Assembly: GCA_949299505.1 (NCBI GenBank)
Contig: CASGAS010000003.1
Location: 1-59,200, forward strand
DNA: 59,200 nucleotides
Direction of reading: 5' to 3'
From: an uncultured Eubacteriales bacterium
Lineage (GTDB): Bacteria; Bacillota; Clostridia; Oscillospirales; Acutalibacteraceae
Under the pieces are notes generated by a model that was given only the letters and a program-made list of their open reading frames with translations, did no database searches and was not told the DNA's origin. Made by a program: the position numbers and the translations under genes. Below are positions 38,271 through 46,036 of this stretch, one piece after another (position 1 is the stretch's first letter; the number at the start of each line of letters is the position of its first letter).

Positions 38271-39659
38271 ATGGAGAAAAAGCTCGCCTTCAAAAATTAC
38301 GTCGGCTACACGCTGGTGGATTTTGCCAACAACCTGGCTTTCTGCGTGATGAGCGCGTACCTGACCATTTACTGTACGGATATTCTCGGGATGTCCGGCG
38401 CGGTCATCAGCGCCATTCTGATTGTTGCGCGCATTTGGGACGCCGTCAACGACCCGATGATGGGCTTTTTGGCGCAGCGCCGCCGCCCCGGCAAAACCGG
38501 GAAGTATAAGCCGTTTATCCTCTGGGGCGGGCTGCCGCTTGCCGTCGTGTCGGTGCTGGTCTTTACCCGCGTCAGCGACAGCGTGCTGTTCAACACGGTC
38601 TGGGTCGCGGTATTCTATATCGCTTACGGGATGCTGTACACCGTCCTTTTGGTGCCGTACGGGTCGCTGGCCTCTGTGATGACCACCAAGGAAAACGAGC
38701 GCTCGCTGCTTTCCGTCTGCCGGTCCATCGGCGCGGGTATTGGAAACCTGCCGACCTTTATTTTCCCCATCGTCGTCATGTCGGCCGGCGCGGACGGCAA
38801 CCAGATGGACGAAACGCGTCTGTTTTGGGCAATGGTCGTCATCGCGGCCTGCATGTGCCTCATTTACCTTGGCTCCTACCGCTGCATTGAGGAACGCGTG
38901 CTGGTCGAGCCGGACGGGCAGAAAACAAGCGTGCGGGAGGTCCTGCGCCACATTTTCAAGGACCGCGCCTTTATCGTCATGAGCCTGCTCGGCTGCCTTC
39001 TGATGGCCGTGCAGATGTACTCGAACACCGTCAATCTGTACCTGTTCAAGGACTATTTCCAGAAAAGCTCAATGAACACGGTCTACGTCATCGTCTCCTA
39101 CGCGCCGATGGTGCTGATGATGCCGTTTGTCAACAAGCTAATCAAGCGGTTCGGCAAAAAGGAAATCTGCGTCGCGGGGCTCGCTGTTTCGACGGTCGCA
39201 AGCTTTCTGACCTACATTTTGAAAATCGGCATGGACAACGTCTGGCTGTTTATCGGCCTTGCGGTGTTCGTCAACCTCGGCATCGGCTTTTTGACGCTCG
39301 AGGTCTGGGCGATGGCGGCGGACATCATCGACCACCAGGAATGGGTCACCGGCCGGCGGGAGGAAGCGTCGAACTACGCGATTTTCACCTTCATGCGCAA
39401 GGTCGGCCAGGCGCTCGCCGCGCTCGCGCCGTGGTTTGTGAGCCTTGCGGGCTACGACAGCACCAAGGCGGGCAGCGGCGTTTCGCAGGGCGAAGCGGTG
39501 CTTTCCGGCATGTACGACATCGCGACGCTGGTTCCCGTGGTGCTCTTTGCCGTGATGCTGGTGCTCGCCATTTTGTATCCGCTCAACAAAAAGACGACCG
39601 AAGCGATGCACAAGGACCTTGCCAAGCTCCACGAAACCCAGCAGATTGAAACGGTGTAA
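38271..39659 (+). CDS. GPH-family glycoside/hexuronide:cation symporter (MFS)
   Basis: A 462-residue 12-helix transporter of the major facilitator superfamily. The N-terminus Lys-Asn-Tyr-Val-Gly-Tyr-x-Leu-Val-Asp-Phe-Ala-Asn-Asn and the loop Ile-Trp-Asp-Ala-Val-Asn-Asp-Pro-Met-Met-Gly (about 56-66), then Lys-Tyr-Lys-Pro-Phe-Ile-Leu-Trp-Gly, are the GPH (MelB/GusB/YicJ) hallmarks. It would import a glycoside or uronide with Na+ or H+. A GGAGG site lies before ATG 38271. It pairs with the sulfatase 36 bp downstream, so the cargo may be a sulfated sugar. Confidence 0.9.
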   Translation: MEKKLAFKNYVGYTLVDFANNLAFCVMSAYLTIYCTDILGMSGAVISAILIVARIWDAVNDPMMGFLAQRRRPGKTGKYKPFILWGGLPLAVVSVLVFTRVSDSVLFNTVWVAVFYIAYGMLYTVLLVPYGSLASVMTTKENERSLLSVCRSIGAGIGNLPTFIFPIVVMSAGADGNQMDETRLFWAMVVIAACMCLIYLGSYRCIEERVLVEPDGQKTSVREVLRHIFKDRAFIVMSLLGCLLMAVQMYSNTVNLYLFKDYFQKSSMNTVYVIVSYAPMVLMMPFVNKLIKRFGKKEICVAGLAVSTVASFLTYILKIGMDNVWLFIGLAVFVNLGIGFLTLEVWAMAADIIDHQEWVTGRREEASNYAIFTFMRKVGQALAALAPWFVSLAGYDSTKAGSGVSQGEAVLSGMYDIATLVPVVLFAVMLVLAILYPLNKKTTEAMHKDLAKLHETQQIETV

Positions 39660-39695
39660 GCCGCCGGGCGCGATTTTCGTTAAGGAGGTAAGCGA

Positions 39696-41114
39696 ATGGC
39701 AAAGCGGCCGAATCTCATCTATGTGTTCGCCGACCAGCTGCGCTTTACAAGCGTCGGCTTCAACGGCGGCGAGCCTGCCCGCACGCCGTTTCTGGACGGC
39801 TTTTCCGAAGGCTGCGTCAACCTGGAAAACGCCGTGTCGGGCCACCCGGTCTGCGCGCCGTACCGCGCGTCGCTTTTGACCGGCAAATATACGACGGGCG
39901 GCACGGGCATGGTGATTAACGAGCTGCGCGTCAATCCCGCGCACCGCACCATGGCGCACGTGCTCACGGAAAACGGCTACGGCACCTCGTATATCGGCAA
40001 GTGGCATATGTACGCGGCGCAGCTGGGCAACCACTACGACACGAAAAATTCCTACATCCCGAAAGGGGAAAACCGGCTCGGGTTCGACGAATATTTTGCG
40101 GCGTACAATTTCCACCACGAATACTACGCGCCGAAGGCGTATTACCACCTCGATTCACCCGAAAAAATCTACTGTAAGGGCTACGAGCCCGACGACCAGA
40201 CCGACCTTGCGATAGAGCGCATCCACGCGCACAAGGCGGACGGGCGGCCGTTCGCGCTGTTTTTGTCCTACGGCACGCCGCACGACCCCTGGACGCCGGA
40301 AAACGTGCCGCAAGCGTATCTGGACCTGTTTTCCGGCGTCGATTTCCCGCCGCCGCCGAACTACCGCGCGCGCAACGACCCGCACGCCGACGCCTGGGCG
40401 CGGTTTTTGCCCGGTAAACGCAAGTATTTGCCGGACTGGCGGCGCGTCTATGCAGCGATGGTCGCCAATCTGGACGACAACCTGCGGCGGCTGTGGGCGT
40501 GCGTCGAGGAGGAGGGGCTTGCCGACGACACGATTTTTGTGTTCACCTCCGACCACGGCGAGCTGTTCGGCGCGCACGGGCGGCACGCGAAAAATATCTT
40601 TTACGACGAGGCCGTCCGCGTCCCGTTCCTTATGAAATGGGGCGAGCGTCTGCCCGCCGGGCGCAACGCGACGCCCGTCAATACCGTGGACATCGCCCCG
40701 ACGCTGCTCGCCCTGATGGGCCTGCCCGCGCTCGAGGGGGCGCAGGGGACGGACCTTTCGGACGCGGTGCGAAGCGGAACGTTCCGAAAAAACGACTGCC
40801 TTTTGATGGGCACGGGTCCCACCGCCATTTACGGCAACGGCACCGAGTGGCGCGGCCTTCGCTCCGAACGCTACACCTACGCCGTGTACAAGGCGGGCGG
40901 GCAGGAGTTTTTGTTCGACAACCTGAAAGACCCCTACCAAATGCACAACCAAATCCGCGACCCGGCGCTTGCCGGCACCGCAAACGCCCTGCGCACAGAA
41001 ATGTATGAAAAAATGGCGGCGGTCGGCGACCGCTTCCGCTGGAACAGCTTTTATCGGCGCCACTGGGTGAAAAAGCGCAAAATCCTTGTCACCACGGGTG
41101 AAACGGACAAATAA
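39696..41114 (+). CDS. Type I sulfatase, Cys-type, cytosolic
   Basis: A 472-residue arylsulfatase-superfamily enzyme. The active-site motif Cys53-Ala-Pro-Tyr-Arg57, followed by Leu-Leu-Thr-Gly-Lys, would have Cys53 converted to formylglycine by an anaerobic radical SAM maturase (not in the window). Metal ligands Asp13/Gln14 and the Thr-Ser-Asp-His-Gly-Glu-Leu segment (about 284-290) are present, as is Gly-Lys-Trp-His-Met. No signal peptide, so it hydrolyses imported sulfate esters, probably brought in by the adjacent GPH symporter. A phosphonate or phosphate ester substrate cannot be ruled out. Confidence 0.92.
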   Translation: MAKRPNLIYVFADQLRFTSVGFNGGEPARTPFLDGFSEGCVNLENAVSGHPVCAPYRASLLTGKYTTGGTGMVINELRVNPAHRTMAHVLTENGYGTSYIGKWHMYAAQLGNHYDTKNSYIPKGENRLGFDEYFAAYNFHHEYYAPKAYYHLDSPEKIYCKGYEPDDQTDLAIERIHAHKADGRPFALFLSYGTPHDPWTPENVPQAYLDLFSGVDFPPPPNYRARNDPHADAWARFLPGKRKYLPDWRRVYAAMVANLDDNLRRLWACVEEEGLADDTIFVFTSDHGELFGAHGRHAKNIFYDEAVRVPFLMKWGERLPAGRNATPVNTVDIAPTLLALMGLPALEGAQGTDLSDAVRSGTFRKNDCLLMGTGPTAIYGNGTEWRGLRSERYTYAVYKAGGQEFLFDNLKDPYQMHNQIRDPALAGTANALRTEMYEKMAAVGDRFRWNSFYRRHWVKKRKILVTTGETDK

Positions 41115-41118
41115 AACA

Positions 41119-41156
41119 CCGCCCCGCACAAGCTTTGCCGTGCGGGGCGGATTTTT
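41119..41156 (+). terminator. Terminator of the symporter-sulfatase unit
   Basis: CCGCCCCGCAC pairs with GTGCGGGGCGG around a 10-nt loop, followed by ATTTTT. Confidence 0.92.
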
Positions 41157-41168
41157 GTTCAGCCGCCC

Positions 41169-42860
41169 TTAAAATACCGGCGGCTGCGGGTCGGTAAAGT
41201 GCTCCGCGTCGAGGGGGTTTTGGGCGTAGCCGTATATCTGCTGCTGCTTCAAAAACACGGAGCTTTGGAATTTGCGGTCGGAAAAATAGAGCGCCGAGCA
41301 CGTCCAGAGGTCCCGCCCGTCCGCGGAAAACGGCAGGCGCTGCGAGGTGTATACGCCGTCTATCGGCGAAATCTTTCCCCAGCCGCGGCCGCCCCCGAAG
41401 TCGCGAGAGGCAGCAAAATAGGCCCGCCGGCCGGCGCTCGCGCGCGGAAAGGCGTAGGTCGCGCCACTCATGCCGCTGTCCTGAAACGAGAAATCCTCCC
41501 GCCCAACGGGGCTGGTTTGCAGCGGGGCGCAGCGCACCGTTTCGCCGTTTTGCTCGGCTAAGATTAAAGCAAAGTCCGGCGGCGCTTCTTCGCTTTGATG
41601 CCAGGAAAACACGTCCCAGTCAAAGCAGAAGTAAAAGGCCTCCGAAAACGGCGCGTCGTACGTTTCGGGGTAGGTGAAGCAAAACAGCGTCCGCACGGGC
41701 TCGGTCATGTCCGTTCCCCAAAATTGATAGCCGCGCACCACGGGGTCGTCCGCGTTCCCGGCGGACGAGCTGTACCCGTCAAAAATGAGCCGCATGGTCG
41801 CCATATCCGCATACAGCAGCGCCTCGCTGTCCGGCAGGTCGGCGGCGATTTCGGCGGGCAGGCCGAGCGATACAAGATGCTCGCGTGCAGCGTCCGCACC
41901 CGTACTCTGCACGTCCGCCCGCACATAGGCTTCGGTCTGCGGCGCACGCAGCGCGGCGGTCAGCATGCCGACGCCGGGCAAAAGAAGAAATGCCAGCGCC
42001 GCCGCCAGAAAACGGCGTTTGGCTTTTTTGGGCAGGGGGTCCAGCCGCGTTTCCTGCGGCTCGCCGCTGCAAACCACGCGGCGCACGCGCGAAAACAGCG
42101 CGATAAACAGCATGGCGCCCAGCACCATGACGACGGGCATCGTGCTGCCCCAGGCCTTCTGCAAATCCATAATATACGGCGTGTTGGCTGCGTTTTGCCA
42201 CCAGCTCATCACGGCGCAATAATCCGAGTAGAGCAGGAGAAAAAGCGCGGGGAATATGCCGGGCGTCATGGAATCCCCGGGCTCATAGGCGGCGTTGTAG
42301 ATTTCGCACAGCGCCGGGTACAGCGCGCAAAGGAAAATGCCGTCCACAAGCCACGCGGCTATGTGCGTAAGCATGGCAGGCAAAGAGGTAAGACCGAAAT
42401 AGAGCGACACGCCGTAGGCGACAATTTGCAAAAGCAGCGTCGCGGGCTGTAAAAAATAGATTTTCCTAAGCCGCGAGCTGACGGCCTGCAGCCGCCCGAG
42501 CGCGAACAGCAGCAAAAGCCCGCCGCCTGTCTGGAAAAGCAAATCGGAATTCGGCGAAACAAACAGCCATAGGTGCGACAGCAAGAGCCCCCACAAAGTA
42601 AGGTCCATCGCCACATGCATCGGCCGCGGCTCGGCGTTGCCGTACAGGTCGGCATAGCGTGACTGCAGCAGGCGCAGCGTCCCCATGCGCGCGACGGCGT
42701 CGCCGGCGGCGTCCTCCTCGGACATCCCGGTGGCAAGGTCCTGCGCATAAATTTCGGCCATGTGGTCTATAAGCTCCGCCTCGGCCTCCCGGCGCGGCTT
42801 GCGCGCGCGGATGGGCGAAACGGCGTCCCGGGCAAAGTCAGTAAGCGCACGCGGTAACAT
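41169..42860 (-). CDS. HAAS/permease-prefix membrane protein under PadR control
   Basis: A 563-residue protein. The N-terminal 70 residues resemble the HAAS or 'permease prefix' signalling helix bundle (Ala-Glu-Ala-Glu-Leu-Ile-Asp-His-Met, then Gly-Met-Ser-Glu-Glu-Asp-Ala-Ala-Gly-Asp-Ala-Val-Ala-Arg-Met-Gly), which is commonly encoded next to PadR regulators. About seven membrane helices lie between 75 and 290. A large extracytoplasmic domain without recognised motifs (about 310-563) follows the last helix. Start ATG 42860 has GGGAGGGG upstream and overlaps the padR stop by 23 bp. A membrane stress or regulatory role is guessed from the PadR-HAAS pairing. Confidence 0.75.
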   Translation of the reverse strand: MLPRALTDFARDAVSPIRARKPRREAEAELIDHMAEIYAQDLATGMSEEDAAGDAVARMGTLRLLQSRYADLYGNAEPRPMHVAMDLTLWGLLLSHLWLFVSPNSDLLFQTGGGLLLLFALGRLQAVSSRLRKIYFLQPATLLLQIVAYGVSLYFGLTSLPAMLTHIAAWLVDGIFLCALYPALCEIYNAAYEPGDSMTPGIFPALFLLLYSDYCAVMSWWQNAANTPYIMDLQKAWGSTMPVVMVLGAMLFIALFSRVRRVVCSGEPQETRLDPLPKKAKRRFLAAALAFLLLPGVGMLTAALRAPQTEAYVRADVQSTGADAAREHLVSLGLPAEIAADLPDSEALLYADMATMRLIFDGYSSSAGNADDPVVRGYQFWGTDMTEPVRTLFCFTYPETYDAPFSEAFYFCFDWDVFSWHQSEEAPPDFALILAEQNGETVRCAPLQTSPVGREDFSFQDSGMSGATYAFPRASAGRRAYFAASRDFGGGRGWGKISPIDGVYTSQRLPFSADGRDLWTCSALYFSDRKFQSSVFLKQQQIYGYAQNPLDAEHFTDPQPPVF

Positions 42861-43194
42861 CCTGCACCCCTCCCAACACACGGTCGACCGCCGTCCGGTA
42901 GGTGTCCCAGGCGGCGCGGTCCCGGGCCAGCGCCTTGCGGCCCTTGTCGGTGATGCGGTAATACTTGCGTTTTCGCGCGCTGCCTTCGACCTGCTCCCAG
43001 CGCGCGCACAGCAGCCCCTCCTGCTCCATCGCGTGCAAAATGGGGTAGAGCGTGCCCTCGTTCATCTGAAAGACCCGTTCGCTTTCCAGCTCCACGGTCT
43101 TGATGATTTGGTAGCCGTACATCTCCCCGCGCGCAAGCACCCCTAAGACCAGAAGCGGCGTGCTGCCTTTCTGAAGCTCCTTGCGGATGTTCAT
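42838..43194 (-). CDS. PadR-family transcriptional regulator
   Basis: A 118-residue winged-helix repressor. It has the PadR pattern Leu-Val-Leu-Gly-Val-Leu-Ala-Arg-Gly-Glu-Met-Tyr-Gly-Tyr-Gln-Ile (about 15-30), Glu-Gly-Thr-Leu-Tyr-Pro-Ile-Leu-His (about 45-53) and the wing Arg-Lys-Arg-Lys-Tyr-Tyr-Arg-Ile-Thr (about 73-81). ATG 43194 matches the family start. It overlaps the HAAS-protein gene, and a perfect 10-bp inverted repeat covers its promoter, so it very probably represses its own operon. The inducer is unknown. Confidence 0.93.
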   Translation of the reverse strand: MNIRKELQKGSTPLLVLGVLARGEMYGYQIIKTVELESERVFQMNEGTLYPILHAMEQEGLLCARWEQVEGSARKRKYYRITDKGRKALARDRAAWDTYRTAVDRVLGGVQDVTACAY

Positions 43195-43249
43195 GGAAAA
43201 AGCCTCCTTTCGCGTCCCGGCCTTCCAGTTCCGGGACAATACCTTTAGT

Positions 43250-43288
43250 ATCTATGTATAGAGTAGCACGGAATACATAGATTGTCAA
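43250..43288 (-). promoter_or_regulatory. padR operon promoter with PadR-type operator
   Basis: The -35 TTGACA is on the minus strand at 43288-43283 with a weak -10 TACTCT (43265-43260), 17-bp spacer. ATCTATGTAT/ATACATAGAT, a perfect 10-bp inverted repeat (43250-43259 with 43273-43282, 13-bp centre), covers the spacer and -10. PadR proteins bind ATGT-N-ACAT-like palindromes. Confidence 0.7.
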
Positions 43289-43337
43289 GGTATATTGTGA
43301 AAAAATCCGCCTTGCATCGAAATGGGGCGGGGTGGGC

Positions 43338-43660
43338 TTGCCCGGGCAGAATTCAGAGTTCAGAAGGCGGAAAGCGTAGTGGCAGGCCTCCATGCCTGCC
43401 CGCGAAAAGTCCGGTAAGAGCCAACTTTCGGCTGCGATAAAACCAAAGGTCAGCAGAAATCTATTCCTACCTCTGAGGAGGGAGGTGGCACGCGCTTTGC
43501 GCGTGACGGAGGGAGAGATACAGAAAGGTAAAGTTTCCCGTATCTCTCCCCCAGTCTCGCCTCATTGCATTCGGCTCGCCAGCCCCCTCGTCAGAGGGGG
43601 CAAATGGTGAGCTTTAACTTTTAATTTCTGACCTCTCAACTCTGCATTCTGACAGGGCAA
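43338..43660. mobile_element. MITE-like element with about 29-bp terminal inverted repeats
   Basis: The left end (43338-43366, TTGCCC...CAGAAT.CAGAGTT.AGA) is matched in reverse complement by 43632-43660 at about 24 of 29 positions. The 323-bp interior has no credible gene. It holds nested hairpins: GGGAGAGATAC/GTATCTCTCCC (around 43510-43550), CACGCGC-TTT-GCGCGTG (about 43490-43506), and AGCCCCCTC/GAGGGGGC (43581-43601). No target-site duplication is evident. A non-autonomous element or recurrent intergenic repeat is the best reading. Confidence 0.6.
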
Positions 43661-43663
43661 ACG

Positions 43664-43694
43664 CAGCGCCCCGGCGGTTTTCGCCGGGGCGCTG
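43664..43694 (-). terminator. GC-rich hairpin ending the LRR-peptide unit
   Basis: CAGCGCCCCGGCG and its complement (13-bp perfect stem, 5-nt loop). Only TTT follows on the minus strand, so termination may be moderate. Confidence 0.65.
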
Positions 43695-43742
43695 GGAATT
43701 GGATTCGGTTTGTTTCAACAGGTAAGCCGGTATTGTCGTTCC

Positions 43743-43880
43743 TTAGATATCAATCCAGCCGTTGTCGCCGCCCGGAAGCGGGTCCGTGCCCACCGTGACG
43801 GGGGACAGCGACGCAATATCCTCCTCCGGGTCAAAATGCGTCCTATAAAAATCCGGCGCCGTGTAGCTTTTGGGTTGCAT
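43743..43880 (-). CDS. Acidic 45-residue peptide encoded after the LRR protein
   Basis: A small ORF beginning Met-Gln-Pro-Lys-Ser-Tyr at ATG 43880, with AAAGGGG 8 nt upstream. An in-frame ATG at 43904 that overlaps the LRR stop (TGATG) would add eight residues. The peptide is acidic, with Pro-Glu-Glu-Asp-Ile-Ala-Ser-Leu-Ser in the middle and Gly-Gly-Asp-Asn-Gly-Trp-Ile-Asp-Ile at the end. Short, acidic 'Tyr-x-x-Pro...Glu-Asp-Ile' peptides are common in gut clostridia, without known role to me. It has no signal peptide or membrane helix. The good ribosome site and operon position support a real gene. Confidence 0.6.
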   Translation of the reverse strand: MQPKSYTAPDFYRTHFDPEEDIASLSPVTVGTDPLPGGDNGWIDI

Positions 43881-43903
43881 ATCGTTTTCCCCTTTCTTTC
43901 CCA

Positions 43904-45439
43904 TCAGGCGTTCGCCGCGCGCCACGCGTCTGCGGCCGCGTCGTAATTCGTCGCCACCAGCGCGACAACCGGCGCGTCGTACCAGACGTAGGCTGTCTGT
44001 CCTGCGGCGGTCGTGTAGGCAATATAGGCGCTGCAAACGATGTCCTCGGTCTGCTCGCTGTGCTGAATGCCCTTAATCATGCAGCCGAAATAGGCGTCCG
44101 CATCGTCGTCGGCCTTTTGGATGTAGTCGGTGCCCGCCGTCTTCCAGCCCGCGGGCAGCGCCGTGCCGCTTTCCACGGCCGCCTGCGCGTCGGCAAGCGC
44201 CGCCCGGTCGCTTTCGTTGGCCGCGACGAAGCCGACCGCCGTAATCGTCGTGCCGCCGGCACTGGCAAAATACAGGTCCCAGACCATGTCCGGGATGGAC
44301 GAAATCAGCCGGTAGTCAAACGCGTCTGCAATGTCCCCGTTTTCCGCCGTGAACCGCACCTGCGAGCGGTCCTTGGCGAGCGTGGGCGGCACGCCGACAA
44401 AGGGAATGCCGTTTTGCTCGGCGTACGTTTCGGCATAGCTGCCCGCTACGCCGTAGATGGTGAGGTTGTCACAGCTGCGAAATGCCTGCTCATCAATACT
44501 TGTCACGCTTTCCGGGATGGTGATGCTTGCAAGCGAAGTGCAGCGCTCAAACGTTCCCTCCTCAATACTCGTTACGCAGTTCGGGATGTGAATGCTTGTA
44601 AGCGAAGTGCAGACACGGAACGCATACCTTCCGATGTTTGTGACGCCGTTGTTTATGGTAACGTCTTTAAGCACATCGCAGTACGCAAATGCCCACTCTC
44701 CGATGCGTGTTACGCTGTTTGGGATGGTGATGGCTGTTAAAGCGCTACATTTGTAAAACGCCCTAAAACCAATGCTCGTCACCGTGTCCGGAATGCTGAT
44801 GCTTCTCAGCGACGCACACTCTGCAAACGAAAAATCCGCAAGATAGGTCACATTGTTCGGAATATCTATACTTGTCAGCGAAGAACAACCTTGAAACGCG
44901 CTTTCCTCGATGCTCGTCACACTTTCCGGGATATCGATGTTTGTAAGCGCTTCGCAGAAAGCAAACGCAGAACCCCCGATGCTCGTCACCGTATCCGGAA
45001 TGCTGTAGGCTGTATCCGGCTTTGCCGCCGGATATTTCATCAGCGCCGTTTTATCCTTGGTAAACAGCACACCGTCCTGACTGCTATAGCTCGGATTCTC
45101 TGCCGCTACATCAATGCTTGCAAGCAACGGGCAAAAACCAAACGCACCATTCCCAATGCTCGTCACACTGTCCGGGATGTCGATATTCGTTAGTGAACTA
45201 CAACTGTCAATAGCTCCCATCCCGATGCTCGTCACTGTGTATCCGTCCAGCGTCGCCGGAATTTCGAGCTCGGCCGCCGAGCCCGTGTAATCCGTAATCT
45301 CGCAGGTCTTGTCCGTTTCGGAAAGGACCCTGTACTCGAAATCCCCGCTGGTCGCCGCAAGCGCCGGCACGCCGGACAGCGGCAGCGCCGTCAGCGCCAT
45401 ACACAGCGTCAAAAGGATTGAAAGAACACGTTTTTTCAT
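43904..45439 (-). CDS. BspA-like leucine-rich-repeat surface protein
   Basis: A 511-residue secreted protein. A signal peptide (1-29, cut near Ala-Leu-Ala-Ala) is followed by a short N-terminal domain and about ten LRR_5 (BspA/TpLRR) repeats of 23 residues (about 70-340) with the pattern Ile-Gly-x-x-Ala-Phe-x-x-Cys-x-x-Leu-x-x-Ile-x-Ile-Pro. The second repeat carries an insertion of about 25 residues (Ser-Gln-Asp-Gly-Val-Leu-Phe-Thr-Lys). The C-terminal 150 residues are of unknown fold, with no LPxTG or dockerin. Such proteins bind host or bacterial surfaces. It lies upstream of a 45-residue peptide gene with coupled TGATG. Confidence 0.92.
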   Translation of the reverse strand: MKKRVLSILLTLCMALTALPLSGVPALAATSGDFEYRVLSETDKTCEITDYTGSAAELEIPATLDGYTVTSIGMGAIDSCSSLTNIDIPDSVTSIGNGAFGFCPLLASIDVAAENPSYSSQDGVLFTKDKTALMKYPAAKPDTAYSIPDTVTSIGGSAFAFCEALTNIDIPESVTSIEESAFQGCSSLTSIDIPNNVTYLADFSFAECASLRSISIPDTVTSIGFRAFYKCSALTAITIPNSVTRIGEWAFAYCDVLKDVTINNGVTNIGRYAFRVCTSLTSIHIPNCVTSIEEGTFERCTSLASITIPESVTSIDEQAFRSCDNLTIYGVAGSYAETYAEQNGIPFVGVPPTLAKDRSQVRFTAENGDIADAFDYRLISSIPDMVWDLYFASAGGTTITAVGFVAANESDRAALADAQAAVESGTALPAGWKTAGTDYIQKADDDADAYFGCMIKGIQHSEQTEDIVCSAYIAYTTAAGQTAYVWYDAPVVALVATNYDAAADAWRAANA

Positions 45440-45620
45440 TGCCTTGCTCCTTTCCGTTTACAATGCGGTTGCATGAAAATACGCTGTACACATAGATACA
45501 ATTTTAGTGAACAATACCATACTCGGTTTGTCAACAAAGCGTTTCGCACCTGCACACAGCGTATTTTTGGGCGTCCGCTTCCCGCGCGGATTTTGCCCTG
45601 CGAAAAATCCAGAAAAATGC
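45440..45620 (-). promoter_or_regulatory. LRR gene upstream region, bounded by a 12-bp inverted repeat
   Basis: On the minus strand TTGACA (45534-45529) is followed after 17 bp by TTCACT, a weak -10. AAAATACGCTGT (45476-45487) and ACAGCGTATTTT (45556-45567) form a perfect inverted repeat enclosing the promoter about 68 bp apart. No gene is seen. Confidence 0.5.
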
Positions 45621-45649
45621 TTGACGCCGCGTGCAAAGTCTGCTATAAT
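45621..45649 (+). promoter_or_regulatory. sigma-A promoter of rpsF-ssb-rpsR
   Basis: TTGACG (45621-45626), a 17-bp spacer and TATAAT (45644-45649). Confidence 0.9.
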
Positions 45650-45656
45650 AGCAATC

Positions 45657-45725
45657 CGCTGCAGAAGAATCTTCTGCCAGCTCCTTCCCGCGGGGAATCT
45701 AGAACGCCCGCGGGCGAAAGTCCAT
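45657..45725 (+). promoter_or_regulatory. Structured leader of rpsF (possible S6:S18 autoregulatory RNA)
   Basis: Two hairpins precede the ribosome site: GCAGAAG-AAT-CTTCTGC (45661-45677) and CCCGCGGG (45687-45694) with CCCGCGGG (45707-45714) around a 12-nt loop. S6:S18 complexes bind leader stems with a CCG bulge in many bacteria. The location fits, but I could not verify the motif by eye. Confidence 0.45.
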
Positions 45726-45742
45726 AAGGAGGTGCAAACAGA

Positions 45743-46021
45743 ATGTCGAAGTATGAAGCAGTCGTGGTCTTCACCGCCGCCGGCACCGAAGAAGCGACCC
45801 AGGGCCTTGTCGAAAAGTTCAAGGCGCTCATTGAAGCGAACGGCACTCTCGAAAGCGTTGACGAGTGGGGCAAGCGTCACCTTGCCTACGAAATCAACGA
45901 CGAGACCGAAGGGTACTATGTCGTCTTCAATTTTGACTGCGGTACCGAATTCCCGGCCGAATTCGAGCGCATCGCCGGTATTACCGACGGCGTGCTGCGT
46001 TCGCTTGTCGTGAAGAACTGA
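45743..46021 (+). CDS. rpsF: 30S ribosomal protein S6
   Basis: A 92-residue small-subunit protein with the S6 ferredoxin-like fold: Tyr-Glu-Ala-Val-Val-Val-Phe (4-10), Trp-Gly-Lys-Arg-His-Leu-Ala-Tyr-Glu-Ile (about 42-51) and Gly-Tyr-Tyr-Val-Val-Phe-Asn-Phe (about 57-64). It binds S18, encoded in the same operon. ATG 45743 follows AAGGAGGT. The leader carries two strong hairpins. Confidence 0.97.
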   Translation: MSKYEAVVVFTAAGTEEATQGLVEKFKALIEANGTLESVDEWGKRHLAYEINDETEGYYVVFNFDCGTEFPAEFERIAGITDGVLRSLVVKN

Positions 46022-46036
46022 CGCGGAGGGAACGGT

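Noticed and set aside
43330..43670. Target-site duplication around the MITE-like element
   Set aside because: No clear short direct repeat flanks the inverted ends.
44400..45250. CRISPR-like periodic repeats
   Set aside because: The repeated GATGCTCGTCAC-like units are codons of the 23-residue leucine-rich repeats, not direct repeats with unique spacers.
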